DNA of 9,178 nucleotides from Frondihabitans sp. (lineage in GTDB: Bacteria; Actinomycetota; Actinomycetes; Actinomycetales; Microbacteriaceae), in NCBI GenBank assembly GCA_025464735.1, contig JAODMX010000226.1, forward strand, positions 1 to 9,178, given 5' to 3'. The notes under the pieces are model-generated. The model did not search any database and had not been told where the DNA came from. It saw only the letters and a program-made list of their open reading frames with translations. Below, one piece after another: positions 1 through 5,235 of this stretch. Within the stretch, counting starts at the first letter, position 1. Every line of letters starts with the position of its first letter. The translations under genes and the position numbers were made by a program.

Positions 1-9
1 CACGCTCGA

Positions 10-38
10 ATCATTACCTCCCGAATGGGTGTCGTCAA
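10..38 (-). promoter_or_regulatory. Possible leftward promoter for a gene outside the window
   Basis: On the minus strand a -35-like TTGACG (33-38) is followed after 17 bases by AATGAT (10-15), which matches four of six positions of TATAAT. A GTTAACC heptamer lies just upstream (41-47), resembling the PHO-box half sites found before phoU. A GGGAGG (17-22) is also present, but it sits only two bases before an ATG (12-14), too close for normal initiation there. The gene it would serve lies beyond base 1, so this is a weak inference. Confidence 0.3.
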
Positions 39-66
39 GAGGTTAACGCAAACCGTGATCGAATCG

Positions 67-111
67 CGAAGGGCCCGAAACGACGGGATCCTTGTCGTTG
101 CGGGCCCTTCG
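67..111. terminator. Strong hairpin downstream of phoU
   Basis: A perfect 11-base inverted repeat pairs 67-77 with 101-111. Inside it, after one mismatch, AACGAC (79-84) pairs with GTCGTT (94-99), leaving a nine-base loop. The hairpin lies 36 bases past the phoU stop and is the likely end of that transcript. Neither side has a clean U-tract; the plus-strand side is slightly T-rich (CTACTTCTT). It may therefore end transcripts from either direction, or act as an RNA 3' stabiliser. Confidence 0.55.
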
Positions 112-146
112 GCTACTTCTTGAGTCAATCTCGCGAATAGTTCCGC

Positions 147-800
147 TCAGGCTTCGGCGCCGACCCAGTCGCCCGTGGCCAGGTAGAGGACCTTCTTCGA
201 GATGGAGACGGCGTGATCGGCGAAACGCTCGTGGTAACGGCTCGCGAGGGTGGCGTCGACGGTGTCAGCCGGAGCGCCCTTCCAGGTCTCACCGAGAACC
301 TTGTCGAAGACGCTGAGGTGGAGCTCGTCGATCCGGTCGTCGTCGTTGCGGATCTCCTCGGCGATGCTGACGTCCTCCGTGGTGAGCAGGTGGGTCAGCT
401 TGCGGGCAATCGCAACGTCAAGCTCGCCCAGCTCGGTGAACGTCGGACGCAGCGACTTGGGCACGACTTTCTCGGGGAATCGGTACCTGGCCAACTGCGC
501 GATGTGCTCGGCCATGTCGCCCATGCGCTCAAGAGACGCGCTGATGCGAAGCGCGCTGACGACGATTCGCAGGTCGCGAGCCACCGGCTGCTGACGCGCC
601 AGGATGTCGATGGCAAGCTCGTCGAGGCTGACGGCGAGACTGTCGATCTTGTCGTCGTCGGCGATCACCTGCTCGGCGAGACTGACATTCGACTCGTGGA
701 ACGCCTTCGTGGCGTTCTCGATCGAGATGGCCACGAGCGACGAGATCTCGACGAGCCGCTCCTGGACTTCCTGGAGCTCCTGCTGGAATACCTCGCGCAT
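147..800 (-). CDS. phoU: PhoU-family phosphate signalling regulator
   Basis: A 217-residue protein of normal PhoU length made of two tandem PhoU helical-bundle domains. Each repeat carries the characteristic metal-site helix: ERMGDMAEHIA at residues 91-101 and ERFADHAVSIS at 191-201, both with the E-x3-D pattern. Acidic turns precede them (DDDKID, about 48-53, and DDDRID, about 153-158). PhoU proteins link the Pst phosphate transporter to a histidine kinase and keep the kinase inactive when phosphate is plentiful; in mycobacteria the PhoY proteins do this with SenX3. The divergent kinase and regulator next door fit that role. The start at 800 (MREVFQQEL) is chosen because homologues begin this way; the frame stays open upstream to 950, but that part is arginine-rich and does not resemble PhoU. 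GAGAGGG lies 13 bases upstream, a long spacing. The frame ends in GAEA before the hairpin at 67-111. Confidence 0.95.
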   Translation of the reverse strand: MREVFQQELQEVQERLVEISSLVAISIENATKAFHESNVSLAEQVIADDDKIDSLAVSLDELAIDILARQQPVARDLRIVVSALRISASLERMGDMAEHIAQLARYRFPEKVVPKSLRPTFTELGELDVAIARKLTHLLTTEDVSIAEEIRNDDDRIDELHLSVFDKVLGETWKGAPADTVDATLASRYHERFADHAVSISKKVLYLATGDWVGAEA

Positions 801-841
801 TGGTGTTGTCGACCCTCTCGTTGTGGAACGCGGCTGCGTCT

Positions 842-861
842 GTCTGCAGACCACTGTCTGC
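842..861. repeat. Overlapping GTCTGC palindromes in the phoU leader
   Basis: GTCTGCAGAC (842-851) is a perfect palindrome. Its right half also pairs with a third copy: GCAGAC (846-851), CACT, GTCTGC (856-861). It lies 42-61 bases upstream of the phoU start, between the PHO-like repeats and the ribosome binding region. It could be an operator for an unknown regulator or a leader hairpin. I do not recognise it as a known operator consensus. Confidence 0.35.
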
Positions 862-905
862 GCCGGAAGCGTGTCCGCGCAGTCCCGCTGAGCCTCCCTC
901 GTGAA

Positions 906-934
906 GGTTAACTCCCGGTGTTGCCCAGGCGAAC
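906..934 (-). promoter_or_regulatory. PHO-box-like 11-base direct repeats upstream of phoU
   Basis: Read on the minus strand there are three heptamers at exact 11-base spacing: GTTCGCC (928-934), CAACACC (917-923) and GTTAACC (906-912). Streptomyces PhoP boxes are built from 11-base units resembling GTTCACC plus four bases; the outer units match six of seven positions and the middle one four of seven. The last unit overlaps a minus-strand TAACCT (905-910) that could be a -10 for phoU. This suggests phosphate-responsive control by the adjacent RegX3/PhoP-like regulator. The repeats are seen directly; the function is inferred. Confidence 0.45.
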
Positions 935-976
935 TCTGTCCAACGTACATGGGCGTCAGGAGTGATGGAACCGACG

Positions 977-1003
977 CTCCACCTGCCGTTCACTAACCTG
1001 AAC
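977..1003 (+). promoter_or_regulatory. Leaderless kinase promoter with PHO-like half sites
   Basis: TAACCT (994-999) is followed by exactly six bases and then the ATG at 1006. This is the geometry of actinobacterial leaderless promoters (TANNNT about seven bases before the transcription start), and there is no Shine-Dalgarno sequence. Two GTTCACC-like units 11 bases apart, CTCCACC (977-983) and GTTCACT (988-994), abut the -10. GTTCA (988-992) and TGAAC (999-1003) also form an inverted repeat around it. Binding of the regulator here would act directly on transcription of its own operon. No convincing -35 is seen. Confidence 0.5.
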
Positions 1004-1005
1004 GC

Positions 1006-2163
1006 ATGTACTCCCCGTCGCTGGTGCCGATCTCCCTGGCATTCGGCTTCGTGATCGGCGCCGCAGTCGTTCTGCTGGTCGTCCTCGCGATCGACCGCGG
1101 ACGCCGCGCTCGGTCGCTCAGCGACGTCAGTCTTCCCGATGGCGTGGGCGCCATGCTCGACACGATCGACTCCGTCGGGTTCGTCGTCGATCCCTCCAAC
1201 AACGTCCAGCGGGCGTCGGCCCTGGCCTATGCGACGGGCATCGTCGTGGGGCAACAGGTCGCTCATCCCGAGGTCGTGGCTCTCATCGAGCGGTCGCGTG
1301 TCCAAGACGAACCGGTGGCCAGAGAGCTGCTCCTGTCGCGCAGCCAGCGCCAGGAGACGAACCTGAGGATGCTCGTGCGGGCCGCGCACCTCGGATCCCG
1401 CTACACGCTGGTCCTGGCCGAGGACCGCACCGAGACGCACCGCCTCGAGGAGGTCCGCCGAGACTTCGTCGCCAACATCAGCCACGAGCTGAAGACTCCG
1501 ATCGGCGCGGTGGGTCTTCTCGCCGAAGCGCTCGAATCGGCGTCCGAGGATCCAGAGCAGGTGCGCTACTTCGCCGCCAGCCTCAGTCGTGAGTCGTTGA
1601 GGCTCGGCCGCCTCACGCAGGACATCATCGAGCTGTCCCGCCTCCAGTCGGCCGACCCGCTCACCGAGCCGGAGCTTGTCGACGTGCGGGCCGTCATCCG
1701 GACGGCAGTCGAGCGCAATCGCGTCGAGGCGGAAGCGCGCGGCATCGGAATCGTCACCCGGGGCGGCAAGCACGTCTCGGTCGTCGGCGACGCCGACATG
1801 CTCGCTGTCGCGGTCCACAACCTCGTGGCCAACGCGGTGCACTACTCGCCCGACGGATCCCGCATCGGCATCGGCGCCACCGTGACCGACGGCGGCATCG
1901 TCGAGATCGCGGTCACCGACCAGGGCGACGGCATCGCCGAGGCCGACCGCGACCGAATCTTCGAACGCTTCTATCGCGTCGATCCGGCGCGATCTCGTCG
2001 CACCGGAGGAACCGGCCTGGGGCTGGCGATCGTCAAGCACGTGGTGCAGAATCACGGCGGCGATATCCGAGTGTGGTCGCAGCTCGGCTCCGGATCCACT
2101 TTCACCATCCGACTTCCCGACGCGTCCACCGCGTCGGTCCCCGTCCGAGGAGAGAACCAATGA
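1006..2163 (+). CDS. senX3: Sensor histidine kinase, SenX3/PhoR type
   Basis: A 385-residue membrane histidine kinase. Residues 8-28 form one clear transmembrane helix after only a few extracytoplasmic residues, then a basic stop (RGRRAR). Residues about 45-140 look like a degenerate PAS-type sensor domain. The dimerisation H-box SHELKTP spans 159-165 with phospho-acceptor H160. The ATPase domain has the N-box HNLVANAVHYS (271-281), G1 DQGDG (305-309), F-box ERFYRVD (320-326) and G2 GTGLGL (335-340), so the catalytic set is complete. SenX3 kinases phosphorylate RegX3 under phosphate limitation and are held off by PhoU/PhoY and Pst. The adjacent response regulator overlaps it by four bases (ATGA), showing translational coupling. 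Mycobacterial SenX3 is described with two membrane helices; I see only one here. The start is fixed by the leaderless promoter at 994-999. Confidence 0.9.
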   Translation: MYSPSLVPISLAFGFVIGAAVVLLVVLAIDRGRRARSLSDVSLPDGVGAMLDTIDSVGFVVDPSNNVQRASALAYATGIVVGQQVAHPEVVALIERSRVQDEPVARELLLSRSQRQETNLRMLVRAAHLGSRYTLVLAEDRTETHRLEEVRRDFVANISHELKTPIGAVGLLAEALESASEDPEQVRYFAASLSRESLRLGRLTQDIIELSRLQSADPLTEPELVDVRAVIRTAVERNRVEAEARGIGIVTRGGKHVSVVGDADMLAVAVHNLVANAVHYSPDGSRIGIGATVTDGGIVEIAVTDQGDGIAEADRDRIFERFYRVDPARSRRTGGTGLGLAIVKHVVQNHGGDIRVWSQLGSGSTFTIRLPDASTASVPVRGENQ

Positions 2164-2840
2164 CCCACATCCTGATCGTCGAAGACGAAGAGTCACTCAG
2201 CGAGCCTCTTGCCTTCATTCTCGAGCGCGAGGGGTACCAGGTCTCCGTGGCCGACGACGGCCCCAAGGCGCTCACCACCTTCGACCGCGACGGCGCCGAC
2301 CTCGTGCTGCTCGACCTCATGCTGCCGGGGCTGCCCGGCACCGAGGTGTGCCGGGAGCTCCGCAACCGGTCGCAGGTGCCCATCGTCATGCTGACGGCGA
2401 AAGACAGCGAAGTGGACATCGTGGTCGGGCTGGAGCTGGGAGCCGACGACTACGTGACGAAGCCGTACTCGACCCGGGAACTCCTCGCACGGATCCGGGC
2501 CGTCCTTCGTCGCCGCGTCGACCTGGAGGAGCTGAACGACGCCATCCTCACCGCCGGCGAGATCTCGATGGACGTCGAGGGTCACGTCGTGACCGTCCGC
2601 GGCCGCGACATTGCGATGCCGCTGAAGGAGTTCGAGCTGCTTGAGCTTCTGATGCGCAATGCCGGACGCGTGCTCACGCGCGGTCAGCTCATCGACCGCG
2701 TCTGGGGTTCGGACTACTTCGGCGACACCAAGACCCTCGACGTGCACATCAAGCGAATCCGCTCGAAGATCGAGGCGGTGCCGTCGGAGCCAGTCGCGCT
2801 AGTGACCGTGCGCGGCTTGGGTTATCGCATCGAGGCCTGA
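2160..2840 (+). CDS. regX3: OmpR/PhoB-family response regulator, RegX3 type
   Basis: A 226-residue winged-helix response regulator. The receiver domain (1-118) has the acidic pocket E8/D9, phospho-acceptor D52 in LLDLMLPG, the switch T79 in MLTA and K101 in TKPYS. The DNA-binding domain (about 130-226) carries the typical PLKEFELLELL, RGQLIDRVWG, DVHIKRIRSKIE and VRGLGYRIE motifs. It is the partner of the kinase before it and would bind direct repeats such as those seen in the phoU-senX3 gap. Its ATG overlaps the kinase stop, and GAGGAGAG (2147-2154) lies at good spacing upstream. It ends nine bases before the stop of the convergent membrane protein gene, with no clear terminator between them. 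Confidence 0.93.
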   Translation: MTHILIVEDEESLSEPLAFILEREGYQVSVADDGPKALTTFDRDGADLVLLDLMLPGLPGTEVCRELRNRSQVPIVMLTAKDSEVDIVVGLELGADDYVTKPYSTRELLARIRAVLRRRVDLEELNDAILTAGEISMDVEGHVVTVRGRDIAMPLKEFELLELLMRNAGRVLTRGQLIDRVWGSDYFGDTKTLDVHIKRIRSKIEAVPSEPVALVTVRGLGYRIEA

Positions 2841-2849
2841 GCGGCGCTC

Positions 2850-3326
2850 CTAGGCCTTCGGCCGGTCGCCCCGCGCCATGCGCCGGCGCAGGACGAACTG
2901 TCGCACGACGAAGTCCGCGAGAGTGATCGCGGTCACTGCGAGGAGAGCAGGGCCCGCCTGCACGCGCAGGGGGAGCGCGATCAGGGTGAGGCCCAGCGCT
3001 GCTCCGACCAGGAGCCCATCTCGGGCGGCGAGGGCTCGTGCCGTCGCGAGAATGACGGGCTCGTCTCGGATGTCTCCCTTCTCTGTTCGGAGCGAGGCGA
3101 TGCTCTGCTTGAGAATGGAGACGCCCAGGCCGGAGTACATGATCGCGAGCCCCAGGAGGCAGTAACCGATCCAGGTGTCGACTGGTCCATCAGTGCGCGA
3201 TTCGAAGGCGACGGCGGCAGCTACGGCAGCCCCTGCAGACACGAGGTGCCAGAACAGTCGGCGCTTGGCCCAGGTCGCGATCCGGGCTCGTTGATCTTCG
3301 GCGATCGGAGCGCGAGTCACCTGCAT
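2850..3326 (-). CDS. Four-helix membrane protein, possible immunity partner
   Basis: Function not recognised. The 158-residue product starting at 3326 (MQVTRAPIAEDQRARIATW) has a charged N-terminal arm and four predicted membrane helices at about 25-42, 51-72, 104-121 and 125-146, ending in a basic tail (RRRMARGDRPKA). A charged loop (SLRTEKGDIRDE, 78-89) separates helix pairs. An alternative start at 3377 would add 17 residues but would overlap the upstream gene much further. With the chosen start the overlap is ten bases, so it is probably translated together with the secreted protein gene before it. Small multi-helix proteins encoded right after a secreted hydrophobic peptide are often immunity proteins; that role is inferred only from position. 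Codon use is compatible with the host. Confidence 0.7.
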   Translation of the reverse strand: MQVTRAPIAEDQRARIATWAKRRLFWHLVSAGAAVAAAVAFESRTDGPVDTWIGYCLLGLAIMYSGLGVSILKQSIASLRTEKGDIRDEPVILATARALAARDGLLVGAALGLTLIALPLRVQAGPALLAVTAITLADFVVRQFVLRRRMARGDRPKA

Positions 3327-3880
3327 GTGGACCAGCTCGGGTTGACATGCACGATCAGCTGCTTCTTGCCCGCGCATTTCCCGTACTTCGAGACGAACAC
3401 CATCCCGAACGAGATGATCGCGCCAACAACGGCGCAGGCGATCTGGCCGACGACAGGGACGGCGCAGATTGCGGCTCCCAGTGCGACTCCGAATCCGGCC
3501 ATGAGGAGGTCCTGGTCAGTCTGATTGAACGAAATGAAGAACTGGCCGTTCTTCTCCTTTCCGCCGCCGAGTCGAGAGGTCGACGGATCCGGAGTGAAGG
3601 ACAGCTCGACACCGGTCTCGCCGAGGGGGTAGGTGACACTGCCATCGGCGCTTGTTGTGCGGGGTGCCTTCTCGTGCTCCAGCGTAGCCACCGTGTGGGC
3701 AAGCTCCTCCTGGCTGATTGCGGGGGACTTCGGCGGTGCCGAGATAGTGCCAGAGAGGTCTGTGGCGCGAGCCATGGGGGCATGGGCGATTGACATGCCG
3801 ACGATAACGACCGTGAGGCTCACGATGAGTCAGAGGTTGCGTGCGAATCGGTTTGGAGAAATGCTGCCGTTGAATTTCAT
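3317..3880 (-). pseudogene. Secreted hydrophobic Cys-containing protein with in-frame TGA in signal peptide
   Basis: From an ATG at 3880 the frame reads MKFNGSISPNRFARNL, a TGA (3830-3832), then LIVSLTVVIVGMSIAHAPMARA and a further 148 residues to the stop at 3317. Read through, the first 39 residues make a textbook Sec signal peptide (basic n-region, hydrophobic core, A-R-A before T40). The start is supported by TAACTT exactly six bases upstream. The mature part has a soluble Ser/Thr/Pro-rich region, then about 40 hydrophobic Gly/Ala/Val residues (about 125-164), two membrane-helix lengths containing C139 and C149, and a basic tail with C169 and C186. This resembles secreted precursors whose hydrophobic C-terminus is a bacteriocin-like peptide, but I do not recognise the family. 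A GTG at 3823 leaves the frame open, yet it lacks a Shine-Dalgarno sequence and the basic n-region. TGG to TGA is the simplest lesion; readthrough or sequencing error are alternatives. Confidence 0.65.
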
Positions 3881-3886
3881 GACTGA

Positions 3887-3892
3887 AAGTTA
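3887..3892 (-). promoter_or_regulatory. Leaderless -10 element for the secreted protein gene
   Basis: Minus-strand TAACTT (3887-3892) is followed by six bases (TCAGTC) and the ATG at 3880. The same -10 and spacing occur before the kinase gene and cysS. No Shine-Dalgarno sequence is present. It supports the upstream ATG as the original start of the broken secreted protein gene. Confidence 0.5.
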
Positions 3893-3904
3893 GCATTAAT
3901 ACAT

Positions 3905-4008
3905 TGGCTGTGCCATCGCAGCGCAATGTTTCTGGTGGCACCGTGGAGGAGCCACCGAGCGTAGGACTCTAAATCCTCGCCGGGGGAGGTGTCGTACTCT
4001 CAGAGCCA
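3905..4008 (+). other. Cloverleaf-like structured non-coding region
   Basis: TGGCTGT (3905-3911) can pair with AGAGCCA (4002-4008) at six of seven positions. Inside are three hairpins. GGTGGC/GCCACC (3934-3939 and 3951-3956) has an 11-base loop. AGGA/TCCT (3963-3966 and 3974-3977) encloses the seven-base loop CTCTAAA. GGGAG/CTCTC (3984-3988 and 3997-4001) has an eight-base loop, GTGTCGTA. The middle loop looks like an anticodon loop (U33, anticodon CUA, A37) and the last like a distorted T-arm. The distance to the 5' acceptor-like strand is too long for a normal tRNA. It could be a decayed tRNA, an attachment-site remnant, or chance folding in GC-rich DNA. Confidence 0.25.
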
Positions 4009-4019
4009 GCGAGATCGTC

Positions 4020-4050
4020 CCACCGAAATCGGTGGTGGCAGCGCCGCTGC
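4020..4050 (-). terminator. Tandem hairpins after the lipoprotein gene
   Basis: Seven bases past the lipoprotein stop on the minus strand is a perfect GCAGC/GCTGC hairpin (4038-4042 and 4046-4050, three-base loop). It is followed by CCACCG/CGGTGG (4020-4025 and 4030-4035, four-base loop). There is no U-tract, as is common for actinobacterial terminators. This is the likely transcript end for the lipoprotein gene. Confidence 0.45.
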
Positions 4051-4056
4051 GGAGAC

Positions 4057-4590
4057 TTAGGGAGCGGTGGTGACCGGAGCGCCGGTAGCGCGCGGGTTCG
4101 GGTGCACGGTGGGCGTCGGCGACGGGAGGAGTGTCGCGTACTGCTTGAACGAGCCGTCGAGCACCGGGATGCTGAAGTTCTTGCCGGTCTGAGAGCCGTA
4201 CTGGACGAAGACCTTCATGAGCGCGCCGGGCTGAACGCCGATGCCGTTGAGGAGGATCTGCGGCTCGCCGCCCTGCGTGCCGCGGCTCACACGGCCCGAC
4301 GCCGGGACCTCGACCGAGGTGGTCGTCGTGGTGCCGAACGAGTCGTACTGGAACGTGACGTCTTGGTCGGTCTTGCTCGTGTTGAGGAGGGTGACGCTGA
4401 GGCTCGCGGCGTCACCGTCGTCGGTGAAGACGATGGCGTTGCGGAGCTCGATGCTGCCGACGTCTGTGCTCACGCCGGGCTCGCTGCTGCCGATCGACGT
4501 AGTCGCCTGAGGGGTGATGAAGTTGCAGCCCGCTGTGAGGACCATCACGGCTCCGGCCAGAACGACGGTTGCCGTGGTACGTGCTCTCAC
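4057..4590 (-). CDS. Secreted lipoprotein of unknown function
   Basis: A 177-residue predicted lipoprotein. From the GTG at 4590 the protein begins MRARTTATVVLAGAVMVLTAGC: a short basic n-region, a hydrophobic core and a lipobox-like TAGC with C22 as the lipidated cysteine. GGAGG lies five bases before the start, which decides it; the frame stays open further upstream but that part is arginine-rich and leaderless in character. After a Ser/Thr-rich linker, residues about 45-150 alternate beta-prone stretches (SIELRNAIVF, ASLSVTLLN, QDVTFQYDSF, LMKVFVQYG), suggesting one immunoglobulin-like or copper-chaperone-like beta domain. The C-terminal 20 residues are Pro/Thr-rich. It is divergent from carD. 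I do not recognise a specific family and see no catalytic motif. Confidence 0.8.
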   Translation of the reverse strand: MRARTTATVVLAGAVMVLTAGCNFITPQATTSIGSSEPGVSTDVGSIELRNAIVFTDDGDAASLSVTLLNTSKTDQDVTFQYDSFGTTTTTSVEVPASGRVSRGTQGGEPQILLNGIGVQPGALMKVFVQYGSQTGKNFSIPVLDGSFKQYATLLPSPTPTVHPNPRATGAPVTTAP

Positions 4591-4622
4591 AGGTTCCTCC
4601 AGGGGGTTCAATATGCACCTCA

Positions 4623-4633
4623 AGACTAGCCTA
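4623..4633 (-). promoter_or_regulatory. Likely -10 region of the lipoprotein gene
   Basis: The minus strand carries TAGGCT (4628-4633) overlapping TAGTCT (4623-4628), either of which fits TANNNT. Transcription would begin near 4615-4621 and give a leader of about 25-31 bases containing the GGAGG. No good -35 is visible. Confidence 0.4.
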
Positions 4634-4695
4634 GGGTGACGACGCCGAGTGCGCGCTGCCCTCTCGCCGCCCGGCATCGCGATGGTGTCGCGTGG

Positions 4696-4719
4696 TATTC
4701 TGGTGGCCCCAGAACGGAG
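4696..4719 (+). promoter_or_regulatory. Likely -10 and ribosome binding site of carD
   Basis: TATTCT (4696-4701) fits a -10 element, with transcription expected near 4708. GGAG (4716-4719) then lies seven bases before the carD ATG at 4727. The -35 region is not recognisable. This gives carD its own promoter in the divergent gap with the lipoprotein gene. Confidence 0.45.
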
Positions 4720-4726
4720 TTCCAGA

Positions 4727-5209
4727 ATGCACTTCGAGGTTGGTGAGACTGTGGTCTACCCGCACCACGGGGCGGCAGAGATCACAGCCGTGAAGACGCG
4801 TGTCATCAAGGGCACTGAGAAGCTCTACCTCACCCTCAAGGTGACGCAGGGCGACCTCGTCATCGAGGTGCCGGCCGAGAACGTCGACCTCGTCGGCGTC
4901 CGCGACGTAATCGGGCACGAGGGCGTCGAGCGGGTCTTCGACGTTCTGCGCACGCCGTTCACCGAAGAGCCCACCAACTGGTCCAGGCGGTACAAGGCCA
5001 ACCTCGAGAAACTCGCGTCGGGTGACGTCATCAAGGTGTCCGAAGTGGTTCGCGACCTCTGGCGTCGCGATCAAGACAAGGGGCTCTCGGCGGGCGAGAA
5101 ACGGATGCTTCTGAAGGCGCGCCAGATCCTCGTGTCCGAGTTGGCACTCGCCGAGCACACCGACGAACAACAGGCCGAGATCGTGCTCGACGAGGTTCTG
5201 GCATCGTAG
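4727..5209 (+). CDS. carD: CarD-family RNA polymerase-binding transcription regulator
   Basis: A 160-residue CarD, the normal length for actinobacteria. The N-terminal RNA polymerase interaction domain (about 1-60) begins [19 protein letters not shown] and contains KLYLTLKV and [10 protein letters not shown]. The C-terminal helical domain (about 65-160) binds upstream promoter DNA and includes the typical [13 protein letters not shown], with the W that wedges the -10 edge, then [18 protein letters not shown] and [10 protein letters not shown]. CarD stabilises open complexes, notably at rRNA promoters, by contacting the RNA polymerase beta subunit. The start at 4727 is set by GGAG seven bases upstream; an in-frame extension reaching further upstream is not conserved in character. 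It is followed after 26 bases by ispDF, an arrangement common in actinobacteria. Confidence 0.95.
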   Translation: MHFEVGETVVYPHHGAAEITAVKTRVIKGTEKLYLTLKVTQGDLVIEVPAENVDLVGVRDVIGHEGVERVFDVLRTPFTEEPTNWSRRYKANLEKLASGDVIKVSEVVRDLWRRDQDKGLSAGEKRMLLKARQILVSELALAEHTDEQQAEIVLDEVLAS

Positions 5210-5235
5210 GCAGAGCCGACGTACCGCGCGCGACC

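Noticed and set aside
1..14. Possible start codon of a leftward gene with GGGAGG just before it
   Set aside because: The ATG is two bases from the Shine-Dalgarno-like site and the GTG thirteen bases away, both poor spacings, and too little sequence remains to judge coding.
213..911. 232-codon plus-strand open frame across phoU
   Set aside because: The minus strand encodes a complete PhoU with both metal-site helices; the plus frame has no recognisable domain.
529..2196. 555-codon open frame on the minus strand across the kinase gene
   Set aside because: It lies antisense to a complete histidine kinase and runs into phoU. Its product is rich in Asp, Arg, Gly and His with no motif, as expected for a GC-rich shadow frame.
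2853..2863. GGCC-TTC-GGCC hairpin at the end of the response regulator, considered as a terminator
   Set aside because: The stem is only four bases and lies inside the coding end of the convergent membrane protein gene, with no U-tract.
3905..4008. Functional tRNA gene
   Set aside because: The 5' acceptor-like strand is about 50 bases from the anticodon-like stem, the T-loop has an extra base, and the T-C motif is disturbed; kept only as a low-confidence structured region.
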